A stretch of DNA of 64,000 bases from Sipunculus nudus (GCA_026874595.1 CM049320.1:36554214-36618213); one strand, 5' to 3'. Shown: positions 1-13,620, counted from the stretch's first letter. The notes: generated by a model from the letters alone, not told the origin. Numbers and translations: made by a program.

Positions 1-575
1 TACGGGAGCTTGGGTTTTGGTAGTGGAAAATAAACATTTTTGTTTTGCAAATAGTTTGCCTTATGTTTTTTATCAAGATTTTATACCATTACACCAAAAT
101 CACTTTTGTGTTGAATGCTTAGAGCTATGGGATCTAAAATAATCTTCATTATTTAATCAAACAATTTATCTTTAGCTTTTCTGTGAAAAGCGCACCAGTT
201 TTGGGTGCAGTTTTTCAAATTTAATTTGTTAATTTGGCAGGTTGTTAGGGTTACGAGTTTTCATTACTTTGTAATTGAAATCGTTTAAATTTCCTTTCGA
301 ATAAATTAGACCAACAATATTAATATTCAAGATAAATCATTTTAATTGCATGTGATTAGTCTGAATAATTTTATTATTTTTATTAATTGCACTTACGTTA
401 ATATGTATATTACGCTGGAGCCTAGAACTGGTACTTTCTGTGGAATTCAAATGAAGTTACTCCTGGGTATATAAAAACACGATATATTCGTTAAAATCCT
501 TTAAATTCAGTTCTTAAATGGAATCAGTTCGAAACACTTTCATGAAAATTCCATGGAACGTTCCATTCTTAACAG
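1..575. other. No gene seen (AT-rich flank)
   Basis: AT-rich sequence with no convincing exon, repeat unit or RNA gene. It ends at the stop codon of the transposon companion ORF on the minus strand. Confidence 0.5.
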
Positions 576-1161
576 CTACCACCAACGATGTCCCATATAT
601 GGCTGGCTCTCGGGATTAGGATACAGCTCTCAGACAGACTAACGCTAATACACAGTCCGGCATGATCGTCCATCTCTCTTTCCAGCGCCCGTGCTTTCCT
701 CTCTAGGTACGTTGAGTGACGCCACACCATCCTGTCCTCCAGCATCTTCCAAAACTTCTTATACAAGTGTTTTCTCACCCCACTGTTCCTTCCATGTGGG
801 GCTTGGCCTTTCCCAAGCCAGGCTTGCCGAAATGTTGTGACACATGGATTACACAGACAAAAAGGACACCCTTCATCCTGGACGCTCTGATCTGCTGCCA
901 GGGTTGGTGTCTCACTCTCAGGGACCCCTGGAATAGCTGCTGATTGTGACAAGGTAATGTCAATGCTGTCCTGATGTGACCGAGCGTTATATACTACACT
1001 TGACCAGTGGTACTGGTAGTACACTCTACACTACTGTTGCCATTATCACATGACTCAACGTTCTGTATGTGCAGAACCCAACCATGCTCAGTAAACAAAG
1101 CCTCGATAGCATCTCTTTCTTCACGGGTTACCAAAAGGGGCATCAGTTCTTTATACTCCAT
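576..1161 (-). pseudogene. Transposon companion protein, frameshifted
   Basis: Read on the minus strand, the likely start is the ATG at 1161 (MEYKELMPLL...). The frame runs about 45 codons, then shifts near 1000-1024 into a second frame with the diagnostic block PFCLCNPC, followed by FRQAWLGKGQAPHGRNSG and a KFWKML segment. A further shift near 640-660 is needed to pass through IMPDCVLALV. Another near 600 gives the family-typical end QPYMGHRWW and a TAG stop at 576-578. The function of this protein class is unknown to me; the paired cysteines suggest metal binding. It lies divergently to the transposase, so a shared spacer promoter at 1162-1636 is likely. At least three shifts make it a pseudogene. 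Confidence 0.6.
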
Positions 1162-1636
1162 TGTACATACAATCATAAGCGATTTTCTGTAGTGAGCAGA
1201 ATTTGTTCTGGATATCAATTTATAGATTTAATGATCATGTGAGGGAATTTATATGTAAAACTACGTATTTTTATATGTAGATATCAAAGAAAACAAAACC
1301 TTCGACCAAACATGTTGTCAGTATTAGTCCGGCGTATATATCAAAATATAATGATACAATGTTTAACTATGTATTTCTGGTTGTAAATATCAAAGCTAAA
1401 ATGCGTTATTGACATGTCGGAATCACTTTGGAGTCAGTTTTTATCCTTTTTTTCTTCATACATTCAAACCCTACGAGACATTCATGTAACAACAAGTTTT
1501 TTTTATTTAATTTTACAAGTCTGTTGTTTTTGTGAACGCGAGTCACTAAATATACCTTGCAGCAAGTCTTTTTAGCTCCGGCTGTTCAGACAAACTTCTC
1601 CGTGTATTACACGTATCGACATCTTCATCTACTATA

Positions 1637-3075
1637 ATGTACAGCAAAGACAAGGCGGCGTCCGTGAAGCGACGGAACGATTCTCGGAAAGACAAGGATG
1701 GGGCAAGGAAACTGGAAGGAAAGATCAGCATCTCTGGTAGAACGACGGAGGACCTTGCGGCTGTGTATAGATCAGTCACAGCTGTGAAATGCTATATGGG
1801 TCAGGGGAATGCAGACCGAGCAGAGGCAGAACCATGCGATGCCACTCCTGCCACAAACATGTTCTGTAGCCAGAGTGTGGAGGAGACAGAGCAAGAGATG
1901 CATCTTGTGGCCACCTCATCGATTTCACTTCTTGTTGACAAGGTCCAGCGACACCGATCTGAGTGTGATGGGGAGCTCATCGTGGAGGGCGTCAAGTTAC
2001 TTGGCCATGTCGGGAGATACGACTTGACATGTCGCCACCATCATCGACTCACATGGGTGTCCTCGCCGTACCTGGGGGACAAGCTCCTTTGTAACCTGAG
2101 GCTGGCGCATGGTTACATGGTGTCTGGGATGCTGCAGAACCAGTACAGCAGGATGGTTCAAGCGGCTTACATGGGAGAGCTAGGTGACTAGTACTTGGCC
2201 TCAGTTTGTGACCAGTATCGGCCAGTGGTCGCTTTTTTGGCCCCGAAGTCTTGTAAGAAAGCCCTGTTGGAGGAACAGCAGGAAAAACTCGCAACATACT
2301 GACGTAGTATGCATAGGTGCTTCTACACACAGGGTTTTACGTGTGGAACATGTAACCCGTTCCGAACGCAGAAGCTCCCAGAAACACGAGCTCCTTGGCA
2401 CTCAACGCATCTATCAGTACCTGGATAGTGCCAACGTGTCAGTGAAGGTACACTGCCATGACAGAAACACTTCCGTAAACAAGTTCGTGAGACAGGAACG
2501 TGTCCCCACTGTATCTACCAACGATACTTGGCATGCCACAAAAAACATAACCAGGGAGATCAAGGCTGTTTGCGCTGGCCCTAGGTACAAGGAAGGTGTA
2601 ACATGGCACCACGAATTGGCTGACAAAGCAGCAAGACTCATGTGAACTTGGCACTGAAAAATTGTTAGGGCCAGCCAGCAAAGCTCCGCGATATCATGCT
2701 GAATACACTGGCTCATTATCAAAACTATCATGAGGGATGCAACGGGACCAGACGGTGTAGGTACGGTCCTCACTATGAGCCGTCAAAGGTCACCTTAGCG
2801 GACCCTGTGGCGATCCAGCTGCTGAAGAAGGCCCTGCAGAGCACCCAGGTGTACAAATCACCTGAGGACTACGTTCACTGCATGGGCAGTTATTGACTAG
2901 AATGAACATGTAGGACGTCCTGCAACATCCCTCAGAAGTATCAGAGACCAAACAAAGGCTCCTCGTCGTCAGGCATCCACGCTGATCATAAAGAGGAAGG
3001 AATACACCATGTGGCAAGATTTGTGGCGTCAATTCTCAACACAGCGGCTGTATGATCCAACACCGACACAATAAA
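1637..3075 (+). pseudogene. DDE-type transposase remnant
   Basis: The first frame (1637-2191) ends in a segment with LRLAHGYMVSGMLQNQY, typical of the N-terminal half of this transposase class. A shifted frame (about 2230-2645) carries two catalytic-type blocks, HDRNTSVNKF near 2457 and NDTWHATKN near 2519. Another frame (2696-2896) has HYEPSKVTLADPVA and ends at YVHCMGSY. The segment that should hold the third acidic residue is missing: the text jumps to a stop-containing stretch resembling the later NEHV...RPATSLRS block (2905-2945), then continues to a TAA near 3073. Frameshifts, stops and this deletion make it non-functional. Strand and order fit an element whose companion ORF is transcribed the other way. 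Confidence 0.65.
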
Positions 3076-3079
3076 TCCG

Positions 3080-4190
3080 TGATGCCAGTCATGAAACACA
3101 ACGGCTCTTTTTAGGGCCAACCAAAAATTCCCGATCTGAGCCTGCATTCACATGCACAAATATAATAAAAATTATATACATATTTTAATTTCAAAGGTGG
3201 TAAAAATACATGCACCATATTTGCATAAAAAATAGCAAGACATAAACGAAATTATCATGCTAAAATTTCTTCTGCACTGTTACCACATGTACAGTTTGGA
3301 AATATCGACATTTCATGAGCTACAAAAAATATTTCTTATAACATGTATACAATCATAATATATATCATATAATATCATATTTATAAAATCCAATTATTTA
3401 TCAGTAAAAACGGGTAGATTCTTTATTCTCATAAATTCTGATCATGTCATTAAAACATAAATCACGTAATAATCAGCAATGCAATTCAGTCCCCCACAAG
3501 AAAGCTTGGTTCACACTCGCTCCCCTTGAAATCATAATGTAATTAATTTCTTTCTTTTTACTTTATCGTCAAGTCATAGACAAACACAAAATCACGCATT
3601 TTTCTGTTCGAGTATGTTTATGTCGCTTTACCAGAAATGTGTACATATAAAGTAAAAATGTATTATTTGACAAAGGCTAAAAAAGCACAGATTATTTAAT
3701 ATTTATTTTATTAGTTTTAGGCTTTTCATCACTGGTAGCAGGTTGCCTCCCGAACTCTGAGAACTGAAATATTGATAACAGAATTGAAACGCTCGTCTCT
3801 CCATATCCCACTACACACTTACGCACTGACCTTCAAGCGTGTCACACTGTCGCATATCAAAACCGCAAAATCATATGAATTTCGAGAGCACATCAAATAG
3901 GATACATCAAAGTGGTATACGTTCAGCCCCCTAGTTTTTTTTCATATTTGTTTCTATATAAACGTCTTGGCGACCAAAACTGGATTAAAACTTCGTATTA
4001 CTGCTTCTGTCCTGATGTCGTTAACGCCAACATTTTCTGCATTAAAACGACGTATTAAAAACATGCCACATGATACATATCACTTCAGATATCTGCTTGA
4101 ACTGTTTTAGGCCTACCTTTTACGTACCATACATGTTATAAATTCTAAAATGAACTAACTCAAGAAACGCGAGTAGCTTTGATCAGTCGT
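3080..4190. other. No gene seen
   Basis: AT-rich DNA without a supported exon, repeat family or RNA gene. Confidence 0.4.
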
Positions 4191-4214
4191 GCAGCAAGCC
4201 CTGGATGTCAACAT

Positions 4215-4530
4215 GGGTTCCAATTTCCGGGTCACGGTAACCGGAAGGCTGACGTAATCCCATAAGCCCTGGGAACGATCGATTAAAGTTTCTTCACTTT
4301 GAAACAGTCAGGCATCCATTCATAAGGTTTACTTTTTGCCATTTAAAATGAAAAATATGCCTTTACTTTAGACTTTGTGCCGTGTGTAGGCCAACACGTG
4401 TAAAACAGGAAGCGTTCACACGTGCTTATTCGGGTAAATTTTGTAGAACACAAGCCGACTCCACCTATTTTTACCATATATGGTAGGCGTGCACTGCGCA
4501 TGCGACCCGATCCGGCGGATCGGGTGTTGG
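4215..4530. promoter_or_regulatory. Promoter-like motif cluster
   Basis: This stretch is richer in GC than its surroundings and collects motifs typical of CpG promoters. An imperfect palindrome at 4225-4246 has TTCCGG and CCGGAA arms (ETS-like), TGACGTAA follows at 4250-4257 (CRE-like), and TGCGCATGCG lies near 4495 (NRF1-like). At 4505-4525 there is a perfect 9 bp inverted repeat, ACCCGATCC and GGATCGGGT with a 3 bp loop. No adjacent exon was found on either strand, so a promoter role is inference. Confidence 0.3.
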
Positions 4531-7500
4531 GTCTTTAAGGGCCACCTGGTATCTTTGTATAGCCGTAGGTGTTAGTCATGAATATACAGGTTAACCTGGC
4601 ATTATTCCCGGTATAATGTGATTCACAGACCTAATAATATTAAGTCCATAGTGTTTATGAGAAAATAATAAATATTTCTCTTCCAAAGTGAAGGTAAAAT
4701 TAGGAAAAAAATTAAATGTTATTTTAATAAGAATACAAGATTGTCTAGCATAAGCGGCATCCTCGATGTCAGGCATAAAACAACCATTGTACCAGTCTAA
4801 ACAGGACAAACAGTCTACACTGAATATAAGCTATAGGGGCAGTGATTTGATCATATATCATCGGGTATTTGTGATACAAATAAAGGTTGTAAATATCATG
4901 CCTAGAGCTGGAGTAAATATTGTCCCTTGTCTCATACAAGTGAGTTCTTGACATAAATGATTTCATATATGGCCTGATACCTACTTGGAATACCAACGAT
5001 TCATTTGCTATAAAAAATTTCGGCTGTTGATGCATTCGCGTCCATTCGCGTCTAATATCACATCAATTTACCTATATAAAATGAAAACACATCATATAGT
5101 AAAATGATGTCTATTAAGACTGTTGATAGTTTATAGATTCAGTTTAATCAGCAGCAAAATAGTAAGAGGTAAAAAATAGTAAGTTAGCATGCATTACAAT
5201 ATTTCTAACAAAATGGGTCACATATTTCACAGAATAATTATTCAAGCAATTTAAAAGTGTAATAGATGTGACACAGAAGTTTAATAACATGATAAATATC
5301 TTTGTTGTCTGTGTGTATTATTTGTGTAAGAGTTTTGATATCAAGGACTTTGTGGACACCATTGATTTCTTGCACAAAAAGTGTTGCTTTAAAGAATGAA
5401 TGACCTGCCATCTTTGGTATATAACTGTGCCTAACTAACATAGAAAGCCAATTATATTCAAGCTTTTCTTACGGTTTGGTCCATTCAGTATCTTACTCGT
5501 ATCATGTAGATGTGAACGCATGTCTGATATTTTCAGAGAGTACCGTCAAAACGTATTTAAGAATGTTGGGTGATGACGGGTGGATCTTTGGATTTATATG
5601 AACCGATATGACCAACCCTGAAGAACTTTCTGATAATGCTATAATTAATTTGTCACAATATTGCGGCCTTCGTTCCTTAATCGTTTTATTTCTCTATTAT
5701 CAAGGCGTCTTTGATATAAATATTATGCTGGATCCAACGTCTAAGAAGACGTTTTCATCAGTACACAATGTTATCGTCAGGGCATTCAGAAATACTCGAG
5801 GTATAGCCCGGACAAGTTAACAAATAGACAATTAATATACAAACACAGAACTCACGCTTATCTCAAAGCATTGGCCAGAGGTAATATGAATGACGGCATT
5901 ATTTATTTATTACGCATTCACTTGGTTCTCCCAACGAGCTTGCTTACCGGAGCATCCTGGCTTATTTTTATTATGGATTTAATTTAACAGAAATATTCTG
6001 CTTGCTTCTGCACGGGCTTATCTCAACGCACTCCACGAAAACCTTCTAAATTTAAAGAACAAAGACTTAAACATATATACAGTAGACAGACCCTGCTATC
6101 TTTTCCGTGATGATAAGGCCGGAAGCAAGACACTAGCTGGAGACATACGTAGCTGCACAATCAGCATTTGCTGTGCGGGGCGTGGTATTTCAAGTGTAAA
6201 AAGGAAAAAAATGTCTTTTTATTAAATTATATTGAAATCTAACAGAGAATATCATTATAACAATCACTGATTTACCATTGATATATAACCTGAAGACCTG
6301 ATATATGTACCCACTTATGTACCCTCAAAATCTAAACAACAACAATTGGTACATCGAGCGAGTGGAAATTCTGATGTTTTTCTGATGAATTCTGATTGAA
6401 ACTTCAGATTGAAATATAATCTGAAGACCCTATATTGTTCTCAGTATCAATCTTTGAACTGTGGATAACAAACATCGACCCTTTCATTTTCTTTCGACGG
6501 TCGATTCTTTTGGCACGGATAACGTAAATGAAGACATACCAACGAAGTCACAGCTGGATGTCTTTTCAACTCAATGGGACAAAATAATAACGATTTTATT
6601 TGCGCGACAATATCTCTTCACGAATGTCGGGATTTGGAAACACAAAGCCAACCAAGGACATGAATAATTAAGAGAAAGTAACGAAATAGATGAAAAAATG
6701 TCTTCACAACATATGAAACAACATAGCACAGCGTCAGAGATCAATTTGCCAAATAGACTGTTTGCCCATCGTGCATGACCTCTTTTGAATTGGGCTATAA
6801 ATGGTCATAATGGTTGCAACATCAGCGGTGGTTGTATTTGCAAATTGTGGTTTTAAATGATAGATAATTATAAACATGGTAATTGACTGGAGAAGAACAT
6901 GCTACACCACATTTTCATTTCTATTTTGCTTTCTTCAAAGTAGCGCTGACGTTTAAACTAAATGAACATAGATAATTCTTCATGCGGCCCATCCAATTGT
7001 ACCATGGCTACCCGTTGTATAAGTTCCTTGGTTTCTTTCCTTGGCGTTTTGGCGCAGATGGTTTTGAATATTCATTATAACTGTTAGTTATTAAGGTTTG
7101 ACTTTTCTAGCATTTGCTACTTAGTACGTTATTTACGGTGTTCTTTAATATTCTTAATGTGAGACTGGTATTCAGAAATTAAGTAACACTTTTATGGTGT
7201 GTGAATATATATTAATATATAATGTATCAATTGTATAATATTTGAAGTATTTGTGTATTTGAAGTAAAGCACCTTTAAATATATCGATAAACACATTCCA
7301 GGAAAAAACATTGTAAAAACAACAAGAAGGAAAACCCTACGTCATTTTATAATTTATCCTAGGTTTGCAGGTTTCCTAAAATGTTATAACATTACACATT
7401 ACAGTTCTTTCCATATGCATGATGTCATAAGATGTTGTCGTGAAAGTATTTCAGTCTGCCCCATAGGCTTATAGGAGCTGATGAGGTTATTTCTATAATC

Positions 7501-8265
7501 ATTTTAGGGTACTTTTGTGGGTTGATCTTCAAGGGCCCCTCTGAGGGCAAATAAAGGGATCGATTTAAAAGTTGTTTATATTTTCTTCTTTTTCTTTCTT
7601 CTGTCATTTTCTGTTGGCGCTAGGTCTCAAATATTGCTAATTTCCAAAAGCTGAAATTTAGGCATATCATTAATCCTTAGTCACCAATTTGCACCTGATA
7701 TTTATTTTTGACTCTGCAGGTTGTACACTTCAGAGCAATCCCTATTATCGCTCAGTGGCGGATGTCGGGGGGGGGGGGGGGAGGGAGTGTTTGGAGGTCG
7801 AGGCTTCCAGCACTCGCTTGGCGGTTGCATATAACTAGTGTTTTAAGGAGCGGACGTACAATTAAATAGACCTTTACCATTTCATTAGCGACACCAATAG
7901 GCGATATTTAACATCTTTACGTTCGGGGTAGTACACGTCTATGGGTGTCAACGGCGGACACGCTTGTGTTTTCGGCCATGTGCAGCTCAAAAGTAGAGAA
8001 AACGTTTAAGAACTTTTTATTCATGAAATCTGAATCTCCCATATAAACCCAGTTGGCACAACACAGTTTGAAATTATTCTTCAAATGTTAAAAAAAATGT
8101 AAAAAGCATTAAAGTGTGAGTTTATAAAAATTCGTTATTATTCATATATTATTCGGAGAGTTGGACAACGGCTTGAATATTTCTCCAATGTATTTCAGAA
8201 AGTAATTCACAATCTTGTTTCACAAACTATGGCAACCAGCTGGGGTCTTTATTCGCTCCCCGTTA
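4531..8265. other. No gene seen; short chance ORFs, one G-tract
   Basis: Only short ORFs without recognisable domains occur here, for example 5608-5820, 6461-6667 and 7425-7607. A run of G lies at about 7767-7781. No repeat family was recognised. Confidence 0.4.
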
Positions 8266-8269
8266 GGCT

Positions 8270-9640
8270 TGATGTCCTTCTTCCAGTATTGACCTGATGG
8301 TAAACCAGTCTATGTTCAGTAGAATTTTTCCATGTGCCTGGAAAACTGCCCTCGCAGTGCCCCTTTTTTTTAAAAGCTTGGCTTAATTTGGACCTGAAGA
8401 ACTACCGCCCTGTCTCAAACCTTCAACTTGTCTCAAAGTTGAGGTAACGAGTGGCGAATCGTCAAATCTGTCAACATATGAAATGTAGTTTTGATCTGCC
8501 ATTATGTCAGAAATGATATCCCTATCGACTCGTACGCTCGATAAAAACAGCTCTTCTTAAGGTACAATCAGATATCCTATGTAACATAAACAATCGGAAG
8601 GTTACGCAGCTTGTTTTGATCAATTTTGGGCTGTATTTGACACAGTGGACACTAACATTTTATGTAATATAATGGATGAATCATTTGGAGTAACTGCTAA
8701 ACCCTGGGATCGGTTACATTATATTTGCACCATCGCTCCAAAAAATAATCATAGGAACTAAGGCCTCTGACAAGTGGTGTTCACTCAATACTCTATTTTC
8801 AGCTTCATCAGTCATCTTTACAACAAGGGCCACGGTTATGCTAATTACCATCAAATATATGCAGGATGCGATCCTACTTGCTTTGCCACTGAGATTGATT
8901 CTATGGAAAAATGCACCTAGGATATCAAAGCTTGGATGCAGAAAATGAAGCTTATAATGAATGATGTCAAGACAGGTTACATGGTTACTGGCAATAAAAA
9001 ACAACTCGCAGAATGTGGTAAAATATCTAACACTATATGGAACAGTAGTATTGAGCCATCTGAGTTTGTCCGTAACCTGCTTGCATACTTACACGTCCAT
9101 TGATGTGCATGTCAAGCAGCGTAAGCACAACTCCACGGCATTGGAAAAGTACGCAAATACCTAGTCCAGGAGAGTGCAGAAACGCTCATACATGCTCTAG
9201 TTTTCAGTCATTTTGGTTATTGCAACGCCATACTTGTTGGACTGCCCAGTGCCCACATCCAGAAACTTCAACGGGTGCAGAACTCAGCTGCCTGCGTGTT
9301 ATCCAAAATATCAAAACGCGAGCATATGAAGCCAGTTGGCTCCCTCTTGCCTTTCAGATCAGATATAAGATATGCCTGGTGACTTTCAGTGCTCTGCAAG
9401 GTCACGGCCCATCTTACATCAAGGATATGTTGAAGATTACGGTCTGTCTATCCACTTCGCTCTTTTAACGACGTAAGGCCGGAGGTGCCAAGAATGAAAT
9501 ATTTCCTAAGGGGACCGAGCTTTCATTCCTGCTGCATTCTGGGAGTGGATTGCTCTGCCAAATTCAGTAAGACAAATTAATGACATTTCTTCCCTCAAGA
9601 AACACTTAAATTCACACTATTTTGCACTAGCCTTTACAGA
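8270..9640 (+). pseudogene. CR1/L2-like LINE reverse transcriptase remnant
   Basis: Plus-strand text read across several frames follows the order of a non-LTR retrotransposon ORF2. It starts with an AWKTALAVPLF...NYRPVSN segment near 8335-8425. An RT motif A-like block, AVFDTVDTNIL, lies near 8630-8670. The C-terminal end has YCNAILVGLPSAHIQKLQRV near 9217-9275 and PLAFQIRYKICLVTFSALQG (9342-9402), then HGPSYIKDML. These endings are typical of the CR1/L2/Jockey side of the LINE tree. Frames change repeatedly and stops are frequent, so this is an old, inactive copy. The 5' part, including the endonuclease, was not found. Confidence 0.7.
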
Positions 9641-9649
9641 TAAGAGCCT

Positions 9650-11590
9650 TTGTGAAGCGAAATTGAATATTGTTTAAAGTAATAATTGCGCTATATAAAT
9701 CTATACATGCATACACAGATGTATATATATATCGCCTCTTATCAAAAAGGAAACCTTGGTCCGATATACTTCCATTATTGCCACCTGTTACAGGTTATTT
9801 CAAGTGTATTGTATGAAGGGACTATACTCATGGAACGGGAAGTCGATGCCCCGACTACAGATCGCCGCTCAGCTAGTTACCGATGCCTCAAGCAGTGACA
9901 GAGACATTAGAAGCCAGTGGCGCATGGAATCGACGAACCATTATAGTTGAGAGAACTGTGTGCAGTAATTATGAGTCTAAAGTCATTCAAGAAATAGGTT
10001 CGGGGCAAACACGTTCATGTGTGTCCGATAACGTGTCATCGGTAGCATATATCAATTATTTCAGGAGACTAAGCAAGTCGCTGACGGATCTTGTACTGTC
10101 CCTATGGAGCCCTTGTCTGGAATTTGAAATTACCCTCGCGACCCGACAAATACAAAGCGTACAAAATTGTCATGTTGACAGAATGTCAAGACCGATTTCC
10201 AGACACGAGCTTAGGCTGTAACCAAAACAATTCAGCTTCAAAGAATCTGTTATCGGCCCCACAAATTCGCCAGATCTGCGTCTCTCACCAGATGGCGCTT
10301 TACAGTCAGTATTACGATCCGGTATTACAAGATGGATACAACATTTCAATCTTATACCAGAGTTCTCGATGTGTCAGAACACAAAGCAGCAACAATAATC
10401 GCACCACATTAGCCAGCTCAGGCATCTTATCGGATGCTAAATGATATAGCCATCGTACAGCCGTTGCTTATTCCATAAAACAAAAATCTCTGTCATTCCG
10501 CTCAGCTAGGCCATAGCGGAAACACTAAAAAACGCGAGCTGGAAATTTTCACCCTGGCGCGAGTATGGGAAGAAAAGTTCGATTAGCTAAAATGATTGGT
10601 TCGTGCACGCTAACAGTTCACTAACGCTTGGACAAAATTAACCCTGTTCCAGGACGACCGGATGACAGGGAAGCTTCAGGATTTCTGTCGAATAAATGTT
10701 TCTACGTTCCCAGCGACTGACTAAACAGTACTCTACTGGAAGTCTTTCTGTGTGATCTGTCCGATACTTCGCAAAGACCCAAATTGTTTTTTGATTCGAC
10801 ATTAGCCAGTATGTCAAGCATGTATAAGCCGTAGTTACCCTGCATTAAGCAGTGGATCCCGACATCACGAGACTGTGTCAGGCTTAAATAAAGACTTGAA
10901 TAACTTCTGCTCCTCACATCAAAGCTCTAATTGTACCCATCGCACAATTTCATGACATGTTCGTACTGTGGCCCACTTATGAACAGTTGAACGTGCCACG
11001 CGAGCGACTGAAAGCCGTGACACTTGTAGCACTGGTTGTAATGCTTCTTCTATCAAATACAGTATCGCTGGGCACTGAGTTTGATTCCTATGCATGAACA
11101 GATCAGGGAATCCTCTTCTCTTCATTTCTCTACAGTTGGCATTTAATATTATCAAGCATTTTTATTGCATAATAAAGCTCATAGGTTTGCTCGTTATGAC
11201 GGATTTTGTGTTTAAGAAAAACTGTTGTCAAATGAGCAATCCTATGGATATTGTACGACACCTGATGGAGTCATACAAACCTATTTTTTCCGGTGACTGG
11301 CCTGTTTCTGTAATTGTATTTTTTTGACATTTTATTGTAACTATAATCATGATCGGCGGAAGTCATCATGTAAAGGTAAGGCATTTAATGTAATTAATGT
11401 AACTAATAAGGCTCCCACTGGGCTTTAGAAGTGTACTGACCATTTTTTGTATATACTTATTATTTCACAGTTGTTAATTTATTTTAAGGCTAGTATCAAA
11501 TGGGTCTGCAGTAATGAAAGCAGACCATGACTGTGAGCAATGTCGATAGTACCTGGATATCTTTCCATTAATAACAATTCTATCTGTATT
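9650..11590. other. Unassigned, somewhat GC-richer DNA
   Basis: Several medium ORFs occur (9883-10221 +, 10091-10444 +, 10919-11155 -), but none has a domain I recognise. Base composition is less AT-rich than the surroundings between about 9850 and 11050, which could reflect an old mobile element. A PGRPD-like string near 10650 recalls the linker of Tc1-type transposases but is too short to call. Confidence 0.25.
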
Positions 11591-11599
11591 AGCAGATTA

Positions 11600-13620
11600 A
11601 TTTGTTAGACCACCAAATTTACGTAAAAATGATTAATTACAACGGTGAATTTTGCTTCCTTCATGTCCCTAATCCTAGCGCACCATATAATCCTCTGTGT
11701 TTGTACTATAGAGGTTATATCGGGCAAACCAATTCCTTCATTTTCGTTGGCGATTAGAAGGAATTCATATTTAATTGTTGGCTTTTTTTCCATACCATGT
11801 GAAGTCAACAACACAATTTTTTACTTTCTTTACAAAGTTCGGAGGAGGTTCTAAAATATTTGAAACATAAAGTACTTTAGTGATGCCCAGCCTTTAAACA
11901 ATTGAGTTTCTACCAAATATTGTCAATGCTCCCGTTTTCCACATATTAAACAGGACTACCAATTTATTTTCATGATTTCAAAATTGAGTGTATCCAAAAG
12001 TATCTTACCATAGGTGTACCAGATTCCCAGAATTTATAAAGCTTTTTCATGTAAATTTATCCATTTAATATCATCTTGTTCCGGGGTTTGGTTTTGGGGC
12101 AACCGAGCCAAGCGGGTTCACATTTACTGTAGTTTATTTTAAGAGATAAGATCAGTTCAAAACTATTCAGTATTTGTCTAACTTCTATCATGGATTGTAG
12201 ATCATTTTTAAAAAAGAATGTTTTGTCGTCAGCATTCATACATTGTTTTATTTCAACACAATAAATGTTTATACTTTTGACTTTGTTCGTTTGGCCTATT
12301 ATTTATTGCTCATGCTTCAATAGATAATAAGAACAGGTATGGGGCATTAGGATCCCCTTGTCTAGTGCCTCTTTCCAACTTAAAATAACCAGTGGTATAA
12401 CCTTTATTAAAAACACAACTCTCCAGGTTATTGTGAAATACGGTAATCCATCTTTGAAATATATTCCCGAATCCAAATTTTTTTCAGAGTAACAGACTTG
12501 AAAATTTATTGAATCAAATGCAGCGACAAAGTAAACTGCAAAAATAATAGCTTTATTCTTTTCTATATGACAGTAATCTAATAGATCTCTGATAAGGCTA
12601 CTGGTATCTGAAATTCATTTTACTTTAACAAAAACACTTTGGTCTTCGTCTATAAGTATAGAAAGACATTTCTTCAGACGTTGCGCTAAAAGTTTACTTA
12701 ATATCTTAATATCCGCATTTAATAAACTGATAGGCCTCTATGATGATAATTACTGTTGTCTTTACCAGGTTTTTCTTTAGAGTTATTACAGCTTGTCTGT
12801 GACTTGGAGTAAGTTACCCATCACAGAAACATTTATTAAAACAATTCAGAAGATCGCCACATAATTAATAAAAAAAAATCGATATAAAATTCATTTGATA
12901 ATCCCTCATTTCCAGGTGTTTTGTTATTTTTCATTTCTCCCAACACGTTTTTAATTTCATCCTTTGTAATTTTACTTTCACATGTATTAAACTCATTTTC
13001 TGGCAATGCTGGTACAATATTTTACACAGTTTCTTTCTGTTAACTTGATTTTTTTTTCAAATATTTTTCCTGGTAATTTTTTTATTTCTATCATTGTATC
13101 ATCAGGCTCCAAAACTTCAATGTCGTTTACTTCAAGTTTATTTATAGTGGTTTTCTTTATATTTCTTTTTCTCAGTGTTGTGGAAATACTTTGTACTCCG
13201 TACTCCTTGTTCATAACAATCAACGCCTGATCGGTCTATTAACCCTTCTATCTACTACTCGCAAAACTGTTCCTATTGTTTTTTCCACTGCTCATATGTT
13301 GCCAGACTTGTAGGTGTTTCTTTTCGAAGATTATTTTCCGCTTCCGCTATATTTTGTTCTAAGGTATCTAAATTCTTTCTATTATTCTTCTGTTTTCTTT
13401 TGAGTATTCATTTGTAATTTCCCTCATTCATATTTCAAATATTCCAACCAGTCTTTTTCATCCATAATATCTTTATTCTTTTCATGAAGTTTGATTACAC
13501 TGTCTTTTAATAGCTTCTTATATTCTTTATCATTTAACAAAGAGTTTTTGAATTTCCAGTGTGTTGGACCAGGTATAGCATTAAGCACAGACCCTACAGT
13601 ACATGTAGACGAGGTTAATA
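11600..13620 (-). pseudogene. Tx1/L1-like LINE ORF2 remnant (copy A)
   Basis: Read on the minus strand from about 13620 downwards, the text follows an ORF2 of the Tx1/L1 type. The linker before RT begins with GPTHWKFKNSLL and EIREFTNEYSKEN (13430-13560). Next come the RT opening [19 protein letters not shown] near 12690-12745, a motif A-like AVYFVAAFDSINF near 12500-12540, ERGTRQGDPNAPYLF near 12330-12375, and the catalytic-loop equivalent NADDKTFF at 12216-12239. After these come LKINYSKCE and, at 11605-11814, KKPTIKYEFLLI with a C-terminal ENEGIGLPDI block. The tyrosine of the usual YADD box reads asparagine. Stops and frame changes are numerous, so the copy is dead. Confidence 0.7.

Larger units (their letters stand above)
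576..3075. mobile_element. Decayed two-ORF DNA transposon
   Basis: Two divergent broken reading frames flank a roughly 475 bp spacer. The minus frame is a small cysteine-containing companion protein and the plus frame a DDE-type transposase. I recognise both as a pair that recurs in mollusc genomes, often annotated as uncharacterised or transposase-like proteins. The superfamily is uncertain; Kolobok-like is one possibility. Both frames carry stops, frameshifts and at least one deletion, so the copy is dead. I could not define terminal inverted repeats or a target duplication, so the bounds given are only those of the coding remnants. Confidence 0.6.

Noticed and set aside
9883-11155. Overlapping ORFs and a PGRPD string suggesting a Tc1-type transposase
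   Set aside because: Only five residues fit; no helix-turn-helix or catalytic block was found.
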